Shown piece after piece: positions 55,815 to 64,000 of a stretch of 64,000 bases of DNA; the first letter of the stretch is position 1; each line of letters opens with the position of its first letter. Both the position numbers and the translations under genes were made by a program. The notes beneath the pieces were generated by a model. The model saw nothing but the letters and a program-made list of their open reading frames with translations. It was not told the DNA's origin and ran no database searches. The stretch is from Bacteroidota bacterium (GTDB lineage Bacteria; Bacteroidota; Bacteroidia; Chitinophagales; Chitinophagaceae). The DNA lies in contig CANHGS010000003.1 in NCBI GenBank assembly GCA_947460595.1, forward strand, positions 178,707 to 242,706, in the 5' to 3' direction.

Positions 55815-55871
55815 ACTAATCCAATTTTTCTGTAATTAATCAATACTAAGAATAATAAAAAGCTTAGCGTT

Positions 55872-57596
55872 TTAATATCCAGCTACAGAATCGTCTCCCC
55901 TTCTATCTGCAGCAGCTTCAATTTTTTTGTTTCCATGAATATAAATCAATTCTGTTTTACCAATAGAATTTCTATTGGTTAATTTATAACCCATTGAATT
56001 GAGTGAGGTTTTTAATTTATCAGGAAACCCTGGCTCAATAAATACCTCATCCGGTAAATGCTGGTGGTGAAATTTTGGTTGATTAATGGCATCATCTGTA
56101 TTCATATTAAACTCCAAAACATTCATTAATGCTTGGAATACGGATGTAGGAATTGTTGTTCCTCCAGGAGTACCCACAACAATTACTGGCTTCCCATTTT
56201 TAGTGACAATTACTGGACACATACTACTTAGCATTCTTTTCCCGGGCTGTATGGAGTTTGCTTCTCCGCCTACAGCGCCAAACATATTTGCCACTCCTGG
56301 TTTAACGGAAAAATCATCCATTTCATTATTCAATAAAAATCCTGCTCCTTTTACAACCGTTTTACTTCCATAACCCCCATTCAAAGTAGTTGTGATACTC
56401 ACCATATTTCCTTCTTTGTCATAAATACTAATATGGGTGGTTTCTTCACTTTCTTTGATGTCACCTGCTTTTACTTGACTACTTTTACTGGCAATACCAG
56501 GAGTAAAATCTGACATTCTTTTTGAAATATACTGCTCATTACTAAGCGCCTTGATTGGAACCTTCCAAAAATCTGGGTCACCCAAATGCTCGGCTCTATC
56601 CGCGTAAGCCCTTCTTTCTGACTCAATCATGATTTGCGTAGCTTCTGGAGATTGAAATCCTTTTTTAAGTTGCTGGGTATTTTCAACCATCTTCATCATT
56701 TGCAAAAGGATGATACCACCACTGCTCGGAGGTGGGAATCCATGAATTTGATATCCTCCATAATTAAAAGAAAGTGGTTTCCTGATTTTGGCTTGATAAT
56801 TTTTTAGGTCTTCAACGGTGATAATGCCATTACCTCTTTGCATTTCTTCAGCAATGAGTTTGGCTGTTTCTCCTTCATAAAATCCCTTAGCCCCATTTTC
56901 TTTAATTCTGGTTAGTGTAGCTGCCAGTTCGGGTTGAAACAAAGTATCTCCTGCTTTCCATGCAGCAGATTTTACAAAAGCAGGTGAATAACTATTGTTT
57001 TTAATAAATGCTTTCTGATTAGAATTTAAACTATTGGCTTCTCTTTCAGTAATAACATATCCATTTGCTGCTAGATCAATGGCAGGTTGAATTAAAATTT
57101 TAAAATTTAATTTAGCAGCAGGTAAAGTTGAAAAGATACCTGCTATGGTTCCTGGAACCCCTGATGCCAAACGGCCATTTTGCGAGAGGTCTAGTTGTGC
57201 ATTTCCGTCCTTATCTAAATACATATTCTTAGAAGCCCTGCCAGGCGCTACCTCTCTGTAATCAATAGCTAGAAATTCATTAGTTGCTTTTTTAGCAATT
57301 AAAAAGCCGCCGCCGCCAATATTACCCGCTGCTGGATATACAACTGCTAATGCTAATTGAACAGCAATACCTGCGTCAAAAGCATTGCCTCCTCTCTTCA
57401 TAATTTGAGCACCAATTAAACTGGCAAGAGGATGAGCGCAGCTTACTGCTGCATTTTGATAAAACTCATGTTTTACCTGTGTGTAATGATATGGATCAAC
57501 TTCCTTTCCTGCACCTAACCAAGGAGTTTGTGATTGACTAAATACTTCTCCAATACCAATAATTACAAAAAAAATGATTGAAAATACGCTGTTCAT
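55872..57596 (-). CDS. ggt: Gamma-glutamyltranspeptidase
   Basis: 574 residues, Ntn-hydrolase cleaving gamma-glutamyl bonds. Signal peptide MNSVFSIIFFVIIGIGEVFS; substrate Arg in DYREVAP (R114); self-processing Thr in EETTHISIYDKEGN (T386); NNEMDDFS and RMLSSM provide the remaining active-site Asp and Ser pair. Length and motif spacing match E. coli GGT. Its ATG overlaps the acylase stop by one base. Releases glutamate from glutathione, gamma-glutamyl peptides or polyglutamate. Confidence 0.93.
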   Translation of the reverse strand: MNSVFSIIFFVIIGIGEVFSQSQTPWLGAGKEVDPYHYTQVKHEFYQNAAVSCAHPLASLIGAQIMKRGGNAFDAGIAVQLALAVVYPAAGNIGGGGFLIAKKATNEFLAIDYREVAPGRASKNMYLDKDGNAQLDLSQNGRLASGVPGTIAGIFSTLPAAKLNFKILIQPAIDLAANGYVITEREANSLNSNQKAFIKNNSYSPAFVKSAAWKAGDTLFQPELAATLTRIKENGAKGFYEGETAKLIAEEMQRGNGIITVEDLKNYQAKIRKPLSFNYGGYQIHGFPPPSSGGIILLQMMKMVENTQQLKKGFQSPEATQIMIESERRAYADRAEHLGDPDFWKVPIKALSNEQYISKRMSDFTPGIASKSSQVKAGDIKESEETTHISIYDKEGNMVSITTTLNGGYGSKTVVKGAGFLLNNEMDDFSVKPGVANMFGAVGGEANSIQPGKRMLSSMCPVIVTKNGKPVIVVGTPGGTTIPTSVFQALMNVLEFNMNTDDAINQPKFHHQHLPDEVFIEPGFPDKLKTSLNSMGYKLTNRNSIGKTELIYIHGNKKIEAAADRRGDDSVAGY

Positions 57597-59788
57597 TAAT
57601 ATACGTTTTCGCCGGGATGATAACTCAATTCTTTATTTTTTAAAACATCTGATTTATAAAAATTAACCGTTTTAAATTGATGATTAATATAACCATTTGC
57701 TTGGTCTAAGAAGTGTTTAGAACTAGGATTGGAACTATTTCCACCAGTATATATAGATTTTGCTTGTAGCTTTTTTCCAAATGATACAACAGCCACAAAT
57801 GTATTTCCTGTTGTACCATATCTAACCTTAGATGTTTTAGACTTTTTACTTGTATAAGCATTTAGCGACCCCATGAATGATGGAGTAGCGGTAACGGCTA
57901 AACTAGGTAACAAGTCAGAAGCTTCTACTCCAGATGCATTTCTTTGAAAACGATTGATTTTTCCCCATGGAATATTCCATCCACTCCAATCCTTCTGCAA
58001 ATCGTTTAGCACACTATCAAATAAAGCCAATTGAATCTCAGGAGTTACTTCACTTAAAGAAATATTAGAACCATTGCTAAGCGGATAGGATTGCTCGTTT
58101 GTGATAGGCTTTTTTAATTTAGTCATATTCAACTGCAATATTTTCTCCATCCATAGCACAGAGAGCGTTGTTGCAACACTTGTGGTGTCTGAATTAAAAT
58201 TCCAATTGCGTAAAACTTGTATTGGTTCCTCTCTTTTATCTGATTTACCAATTGCATCATAAGATTTTACTAATTGAGGAATGAACTTTGCAGCATTTGC
58301 TAAATAGGGACTATGAGACATTTTTAGTATTGTATCAAGTGTAGCATTTGAAATATTATTTAATTGTCTTATTGCATTTACTGCTCTTGGGGTATGTCCA
58401 TCAGGGAACATATACAATGGCTTTTTAAACATCACAGAATCAAACTTACCAATACCATATAGCGGTGTTGAATTACAATTTTGTACCCAGCCATTTTTAG
58501 GATTAACATAATTGGGTATATCATTTAACGGGTGAACCCCTTTCCAATTAGTTTCAGACTTATTGCCAGGAACGGGTAGCGTCCAATCAAATTTTGTATC
58601 TCTTATTGGAACAAAATTTCCGTGCCAGTATCCAATATTTCCAGTCTTATCAGCATAAATGGTATTGGTTCCTGTCATCACTCTCTTGTCTAGCCAACTT
58701 TTAAATTCTTTAAAAGATTTGCTTTTAGTGATATTCCAATGAACATTGAGTAGTTCAATGTTCTCATTGATGGTTTTAGCAGCAATCCAATTTCCATTTC
58801 TTTTAGCTACTACAGGTCCGTGAGCAGTTTTATACGTTATAAAAGATATACTGTCTTTACCTGAAGCGTTTTTAAAATAGATAGTTTTCTTAGAAGAATC
58901 AATAGGAATCCATTTCTCATCGTACTCATAATAGTGTTTCCCATTCTCTAATTTCACGGTTTCAGTATACAAGTCTTTGGCATCAGATAAAGTAACGGTA
59001 TGCATCCAACCGCAAAATTCATTGAAACCCTGAAAAATGCTAAACTCACCTAGAAATGGTGCTCCGTAAACATTCAAGCCTTCATTACTAACTAATTGAA
59101 CTTCTATTCTGTTATAAAATTCTGAATGGGGATTTATCAATAAAATAGGACTCTTATCCTTTGTGTTCATGCCACTTATTGCCCATCCATTTGAACCATC
59201 GTGTAAATCTTCCTTCAAAAAAGTTTGCAGGTTTAATGCAACTGTTCTATCTGAAAAAATTGGATACATGTTTTTGATATCCGCCTCAGTAAGATTTGAG
59301 TTTGCAATTGAAGGAATATTATTTAGTAATGGTACCCAAGGTTTAATCCTATTCAAAAGTTTAGGCTTAGTATTGGGATGAGTTAAAATATAATAATTAA
59401 TTCCAGCAGCATACGCGTCGCATAATTTTTTAAGATAAGGAGAAGTCTGTTTATAAAGTTTCTCGGCCTGTATAGTATCTATATAAAGTCTTGACCATAA
59501 ATCTTTATAAACAGACGTTTTTCCCTGAACTTCTGATTCTCTTCCCATTCTTGAAATGATAGCATCCTCCACTTTACTAAAATAATCTTCGCACTGAACA
59601 TACATCATCCCAAAAACAGCTTCCGCATCAGTATTGGCATATATATGAGGAACCCCCCAATTATCTCTAATAATCTGAATAGCGTTTGCTTGTTTTATCC
59701 ATGTAGATTTTTCGTCTTTGGTAAATGCCTGTGCAAATGCCATCACAGAAAATATGGAAAATATAAAAGTGATTATAGATCTTTTCAT
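57596..59788 (-). CDS. Penicillin-acylase family (S45) Ntn-hydrolase
   Basis: 730 residues with a signal peptide (MKRSIITFIFSIFSVMAFA). The autoprocessing site is GSNGWAISG, which places the N-terminal nucleophile at S199 of the beta chain. NWGVPHIYA opens the alpha chain, and FCGWMHTVTLSDAKDLYTE is closer to AHL/aculeacin-type acylases than to penicillin G acylase. It removes an acyl group from an amide-linked substrate. 12 nt after susD. Confidence 0.88.
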   Translation of the reverse strand: MKRSIITFIFSIFSVMAFAQAFTKDEKSTWIKQANAIQIIRDNWGVPHIYANTDAEAVFGMMYVQCEDYFSKVEDAIISRMGRESEVQGKTSVYKDLWSRLYIDTIQAEKLYKQTSPYLKKLCDAYAAGINYYILTHPNTKPKLLNRIKPWVPLLNNIPSIANSNLTEADIKNMYPIFSDRTVALNLQTFLKEDLHDGSNGWAISGMNTKDKSPILLINPHSEFYNRIEVQLVSNEGLNVYGAPFLGEFSIFQGFNEFCGWMHTVTLSDAKDLYTETVKLENGKHYYEYDEKWIPIDSSKKTIYFKNASGKDSISFITYKTAHGPVVAKRNGNWIAAKTINENIELLNVHWNITKSKSFKEFKSWLDKRVMTGTNTIYADKTGNIGYWHGNFVPIRDTKFDWTLPVPGNKSETNWKGVHPLNDIPNYVNPKNGWVQNCNSTPLYGIGKFDSVMFKKPLYMFPDGHTPRAVNAIRQLNNISNATLDTILKMSHSPYLANAAKFIPQLVKSYDAIGKSDKREEPIQVLRNWNFNSDTTSVATTLSVLWMEKILQLNMTKLKKPITNEQSYPLSNGSNISLSEVTPEIQLALFDSVLNDLQKDWSGWNIPWGKINRFQRNASGVEASDLLPSLAVTATPSFMGSLNAYTSKKSKTSKVRYGTTGNTFVAVVSFGKKLQAKSIYTGGNSSNPSSKHFLDQANGYINHQFKTVNFYKSDVLKNKELSYHPGENVY

Positions 59789-59800
59789 TCAAGAAATGTA

Positions 59801-61288
59801 TTATCCAATTAATTTATTATATAGCGCTTCGTTATTAGGAATAGGCCAAATATAGTTGCCATCTGAAGGGTTAGAAGCTGGAACGGGTGTAGAACCTGTT
59901 GGCGTTTTAGCTGGTATAGGCAAACCTAATCTCATTATATCGCCATTTCTGATGCCCTCACCAAAAAATTCAATTCTACGTTCAGCTATAATTTTATTTA
60001 TTAAATCTGCCTTGCTACTAGGTATAAAAACTGTAGTTGCATCCGATCTTCCTCTAACTGCATTTAATAAAGCAGTTGATCTTGTATCTAATCCATTTAA
60101 ATTAGCTAACGCTTCTGCTAAATTTAATAAAACTTCAGAATATCTAATAACTGGAATATAATCTGTAAATGGAGTACCAACTACAAATTTAGTACACCAA
60201 AAACGACCTTTGTTTGTTCCAGAAGGAGTTGTGAATATAAAATTTCTTCTCTTGTCTGTTGTCTTCCAAGTTGCATCACTTACAATACCTTGTTCAAATA
60301 CATAAAACTGTCCAGTACCCGCGGCTCCTAAACCTGTACCATCTGCTGAATTGGGCAAAAAATTAGTTGCTAAAGAATTACCCGGTGCATCAGCAGCTGA
60401 AAATGCAACGGAAAACATAGATTCTGTAGAAGTATAAGGCGATTTAAAAACTGTTGTGATATCAGCAGGCAAAGAATGAGTAGTTCTCGTTGCATTTGTT
60501 GTAGTAAAAGGAGCTGTTGTTGAAACAAGTTTATTTGCTTCTACTGTAACATTTGTATAATCGCCCATTGTTAAATAAACTCTCGTCTTAAATGCAATAG
60601 CAGAATTCTTATTTACTCTTGTTGTATTTAATGCAGCACTAGCATATTTTGAAGGCAAATTATTCTCTGCAAAATCCAGATCTTTAATAATTTGTTGATA
60701 TACTTCCGCTACTGTGCTTCTAGCTAAATTATAATCAGCAAGTCCAGTATTTCCTTTTAACCTTAAAGGTAAACCAGGGTTTTTGCCCGCATTATTTCTA
60801 TATGGCTGTGCATATAATTGTAATAATGAATAATAGGTAATCGCTCTTAAAACTTTGGCTTCTGCTGTATAATTATTATACAAGCTATCCCCGGCAGCTT
60901 TCCTACCCAAGGCATCCATGCCCTCTAGAAATACGTTACAAGCATTGATAGCTTGATAGGCTTGTTGCCACACAATATTAACATCAGTAGTACCTGCGTC
61001 TGTGAGCATCATATAGGTTAACCCACCTTGAAGTGGATTTTGGTTGGTGCTAATAAATTCTCCTGCTCTAGCTTCACTATAAAGTATATAATTACTTCCC
61101 CATAAACCTGTGCCTTTAAATGTAGCATACAGCCCATTAACTTGGTTTGAAATTCTGGCAGGAGTTTCAAATGCTGAGGCGCCGGCAATTAGTGTAGTAG
61201 GAACTGGGTTTAAGTCTTCGGTCTTAGTACATGAAATAGCAAATACAGCAACCATTAAAAGAAGACCAAAATATTTTATGTTTTTCAT
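59801..61288 (-). CDS. SusD/RagB-family surface lipoprotein
   Basis: 495 residues: lipobox signal peptide (MKNIKYFGLLLMVAVFAISC), helical TPR-like SusD_N region with WQQAYQAINACNVFLEG, and the C-terminal SusD domain with RYSEVLLNLAEALANL and AERRIEFFGEGIRNGDIMRLG. Binds the cognate ligand above the SusC channel. It lies 41 nt after the susC stop. Confidence 0.95.
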   Translation of the reverse strand: MKNIKYFGLLLMVAVFAISCTKTEDLNPVPTTLIAGASAFETPARISNQVNGLYATFKGTGLWGSNYILYSEARAGEFISTNQNPLQGGLTYMMLTDAGTTDVNIVWQQAYQAINACNVFLEGMDALGRKAAGDSLYNNYTAEAKVLRAITYYSLLQLYAQPYRNNAGKNPGLPLRLKGNTGLADYNLARSTVAEVYQQIIKDLDFAENNLPSKYASAALNTTRVNKNSAIAFKTRVYLTMGDYTNVTVEANKLVSTTAPFTTTNATRTTHSLPADITTVFKSPYTSTESMFSVAFSAADAPGNSLATNFLPNSADGTGLGAAGTGQFYVFEQGIVSDATWKTTDKRRNFIFTTPSGTNKGRFWCTKFVVGTPFTDYIPVIRYSEVLLNLAEALANLNGLDTRSTALLNAVRGRSDATTVFIPSSKADLINKIIAERRIEFFGEGIRNGDIMRLGLPIPAKTPTGSTPVPASNPSDGNYIWPIPNNEALYNKLIG

Positions 61289-61329
61289 ATCTGAATTGTA
61301 TTGAGATTGATGATTAAAGTTTTTTATTA

Positions 61330-64000
61330 CTAAAAATTCACTTTTAATCCAATGGTATAAATTTTTGCATTTGGCATCATATTTCTATCAAAACCTTGCG
61401 TTGCAGATGAGTTATTTTGACTAGTCACTTCAGGATCTGCTCCTGGATATGGAGTGAATATTAATAGGTTTTGGCCACTTACAAATATGCTCATATCAGC
61501 AATTTGCAATTTTTTTGCAAATTTTTCAGCCAGTGCATAGGATAATGTTACAGTCTTTAATCTAATATAATCACTAGAATAAACATTAGCTGAGATTGGT
61601 AAAGAGTAACCCCAAGAGGTAAAATCACCATCTTGCACTTTAGGAACATCAGTTATATCCCCGGGCTTTTGCCAACGATTCAAAACCAGTGTGGAGTTAT
61701 TCATGAATCTAAAATCCATTAACGTACCCTGTGTTCCATAGTACATGTAACCACCAAATTGGTAAGTAAATAAAGCATTTAATGACCATTTTTTGTAATT
61801 AAATGTATTTGTTAAACCACCATATATTTTGGGTGTTGTATTTTTGTACACAACCGCATCAGATGAAGTTGAAATTGCAGGTGCTTTTGTGCCGTCTTCA
61901 TATTCCCATTGACTCTTTCCATATACAGGAACTTGCTCGTATAAAACTTTCTTACCATTCCCGTCTAAGAATATTCTTCTGCCTGTTTTAACATCAACAC
62001 CATCTGTTCTTATTGCATAAATCATACCAACAGAGTACCCAGGTAAGGTAATAGAAACACAATCGGTTGAACCACCAACATTCCCAAAAAGAATATTAGG
62101 GACCTCAGGAGAAAGAGAAGTAACCATATTTTCATTAAATGAAAAATTGAAATTGGTTGACCATGTAAAATTTTTATTTTGAACTGGAACAGCATTAAGC
62201 GAAACTTCAATTCCTTTGTTATACATGGAACCTACGTTTGATAATACGGAATTTACTGGTGAACCGGGTAACCCCGCTGATGCCGGTGTTGGTACACCAA
62301 AAATTAACCCATCAATATTGTTCTTATAATAAGAGATATCTCCAGAAAACCTTCCCTTTAACATAGAAAAATTAAATCCAATATCAAATTTCTTACTTGT
62401 TTCCCAAGCTAAGTTCTCATTACCTGCAGATGAAAAGAATAAGCCAGGTAAGCCACCATATAGGTTAGCTGAATAATTCGTGAGCGATGCGTAATCACCA
62501 ATACCACTTAAATTTCCAACCTTACCGTAACTTGCTCTTAATCTAAAGGCTTCAAATACTTTTGAAAGTTTAGAATTAATAAAGAAGTTTTCAGTTGTTA
62601 AATCCCAAGCTCCAGAATAGGAGTAGAATAAACCAGACTTATTGTTTTTACCTAATAATGATGATTCATCATTTCTAACACTACCTGTTAAGAAATATTT
62701 CTTTTTATAATTATATTGTAATCTACTAAAATAGGAATTGAAATATTGGTAATAAATTTGGTTTGCTGTATTTGATATTACAATATTAGAAAATCCACCT
62801 TGAATATTTGAAAAGAAGGGATCGGACTGGTTTGATCTTAATAATCCAAATTGATCTCCGTTTTTACTTTGTTCCTCTTGACCTAATAAGAAATTAAAAG
62901 AATGATCATTGTAAGTCTTATCGGCAGTCAAAGTATTGGTTAAGGTATAGCTTTCTCTTTTAGAAGATATGCCAGTAGCACTTCCTAGTGCCGTATTTCC
63001 TTCATTCGTTCTTGGATCAAAATACCTATTTGTTCTACTACTGATATTATCAACCCCATATAAAGTTTTAAAAGTCAACCATTTTGTTGGCTTAATCTGC
63101 GCATATAAATTAGATTGAATAAAATTATTAGCAGTATTATCGTCATTAAATTCTAAAGTAATAACAGGATTGGTATAACCCATTCTTGTTTGAGATGTTA
63201 AATGGCCTTGATTATCCATTAGGGCCAAGTTTAAACCGCTCACATTATAACTACCATCTTTATTATAGGGCCCAATAATTGGTGCCGCAACCAATGCCAA
63301 TCTGTAAGCAACTGAATTTGCTGCTGTTGAGCTAACACCATTACCAGTTGATAAAATAGCAGTTGTTTTATTATCCGTATAATTTGTTTTAGAACCAATA
63401 GACAACCAACTATTTATTTTATGGTCTATATTATATGTAACAGATTTTCTTCCATAATCATTTCCTTTTACAATACCTTCTTGACTAGAATATGAAACTG
63501 AAAAGAAATATTTAGTACTTGTGTTTGCCCCAGATAAACTTATAGAATGTGTTTGACCATTAGCTTTTCTAAAAATATAATCATACCAATTAGTTCTCAC
63601 AATATTACCATCGGGACCAATTGAGTTACCATAATAATTTGTAGTTGCGTTATACGTTTTGGCATTAACCAACCCTTCATTTTTAATTTCTAAATATTGA
63701 TCGCCATTCAAAATTTCTGCTAAACGTGTTGCTTCACCAGATGAAAATGTAACATCTAAAGCTACTTTTGCCTTTCCTGACTTGCCACTTTTAGTGGTAA
63801 TGAATACAACGCCGTTTGCACCTCTACTTCCGTAAATACTTGTGGCAGCGGCATCTTTAGCAATATCTACAGATTCTATATCATTGGGATTTAAAAATGC
63901 CAAAGGATTATTTGATGCATTTCCTCCCACATTAATATCCTCTACATATACAGGAACACCATCTACCACCACAAGCGGATATGAGCTTAATGATAAAGAG
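61330..64000 (-). CDS. SusC-family TonB-dependent importer, partial
   Basis: The 3' part of a SusC/RagA outer-membrane receptor. The frame is open to the right edge, so the N-terminal signal peptide, CarboxypepD_reg_2 domain and TonB box lie outside the window. The plug end is visible (VVVDGVPVYVEDINVGG, NDIESVDIAKDAAATSIYG, GANGVVFITTKSGKSG) followed by a 22-strand-type barrel (LSGANTSTKYFFSVSYSSQEG) to the terminal ...YTIGLKVNF. It should import the substrate processed by the downstream enzymes. Confidence 0.95.
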   Translation of the reverse strand, partial: SLSLSSYPLVVVDGVPVYVEDINVGGNASNNPLAFLNPNDIESVDIAKDAAATSIYGSRGANGVVFITTKSGKSGKAKVALDVTFSSGEATRLAEILNGDQYLEIKNEGLVNAKTYNATTNYYGNSIGPDGNIVRTNWYDYIFRKANGQTHSISLSGANTSTKYFFSVSYSSQEGIVKGNDYGRKSVTYNIDHKINSWLSIGSKTNYTDNKTTAILSTGNGVSSTAANSVAYRLALVAAPIIGPYNKDGSYNVSGLNLALMDNQGHLTSQTRMGYTNPVITLEFNDDNTANNFIQSNLYAQIKPTKWLTFKTLYGVDNISSRTNRYFDPRTNEGNTALGSATGISSKRESYTLTNTLTADKTYNDHSFNFLLGQEEQSKNGDQFGLLRSNQSDPFFSNIQGGFSNIVISNTANQIYYQYFNSYFSRLQYNYKKKYFLTGSVRNDESSLLGKNNKSGLFYSYSGAWDLTTENFFINSKLSKVFEAFRLRASYGKVGNLSGIGDYASLTNYSANLYGGLPGLFFSSAGNENLAWETSKKFDIGFNFSMLKGRFSGDISYYKNNIDGLIFGVPTPASAGLPGSPVNSVLSNVGSMYNKGIEVSLNAVPVQNKNFTWSTNFNFSFNENMVTSLSPEVPNILFGNVGGSTDCVSITLPGYSVGMIYAIRTDGVDVKTGRRIFLDGNGKKVLYEQVPVYGKSQWEYEDGTKAPAISTSSDAVVYKNTTPKIYGGLTNTFNYKKWSLNALFTYQFGGYMYYGTQGTLMDFRFMNNSTLVLNRWQKPGDITDVPKVQDGDFTSWGYSLPISANVYSSDYIRLKTVTLSYALAEKFAKKLQIADMSIFVSGQNLLIFTPYPGADPEVTSQNNSSATQGFDRNMMPNAKIYTIGLKVNF

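Overview
The window reads as one contiguous chromosomal segment from a Bacteroidota bacterium, most likely family Chitinophagaceae. Support comes from a SusC/SusD pair, a TetR-controlled TolC/RND pump of the long Bacteroidota type, DUF4290, DUF1015 next to serC, and many Sec- or lipobox-headed proteins. Several promoters match the Bacteroidota consensus (TTTG or TTG, about 17-21 nt, then TAnnTTTG), and Shine-Dalgarno sequences are largely absent. No tRNA, rRNA, prophage, transposase or CRISPR array was seen. The family-level call is an inference from gene content.

Layout. 0-2.3 kb: ilvE and leuA (minus); leuA is preceded by a candidate leucine-rich leader peptide. 2.4-8 kb: a helical-repeat protein, an exported amidohydrolase split by a +1 frameshift, a small lipoprotein and a long-chain acyl-CoA synthetase. 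8-12 kb: a minus-strand DUF502 - serC - DUF1015 - TPR run. 12-19 kb: a tetR-tolC-MFP-RND efflux operon whose promoter sits inside a perfect inverted repeat. 19-26.3 kb: AIM24-like and DinB-like proteins, methionine aminotransferase, an MG2/TonB-plug protein, a second TolC and pyrH. 26.4-27.5 kb: a GH5-like glycosidase with an altered acid/base motif. 27.7-30.6 kb: the translation operon rplM-rpsI-rpsB-tsf with a structured leader and an rpsB-tsf hairpin. 30.7-36.5 kb: a deaminase-like amidohydrolase, hipBA, recO, a desaturase and pheS. 36.5-43 kb: DUF4290, murA (Asp-type), small proteins, a glycosyltransferase, a DMT transporter, SixA and selU. 43.0-43.9 kb: an 880-bp gene-free stretch with a 5-unit alternating 50/48-bp repeat array flanked by two 11-6-11 palindromic sites. 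43.9-47.5 kb: pxpB-pxpC-pxpA plus a YcsG-type NRAMP-like transporter (5-oxoproline use). 47.6-54.4 kb: an ECF sigma cluster, a tricorn-type S41 protease and a ChaA-like antiporter. 54.4-64 kb: an AT-rich minus-strand operon susC-susD-S45 acylase-GGT-exported glutamate racemase-like protein, with susC running off the window edge.

The most unusual content is the last operon: a SusCD importer coupled to two Ntn-hydrolases and an Asp/Glu racemase that carries a signal peptide. This suggests periplasmic breakdown of an acylated or gamma-glutamyl (possibly D-Glu-containing) compound. The nearby Pxp operon would recycle the 5-oxoproline such compounds yield. That link is an inference from gene content and proximity. 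Also notable are the leuA leader, the noncoding repeat region at 43 kb and two heptanucleotide arrays.
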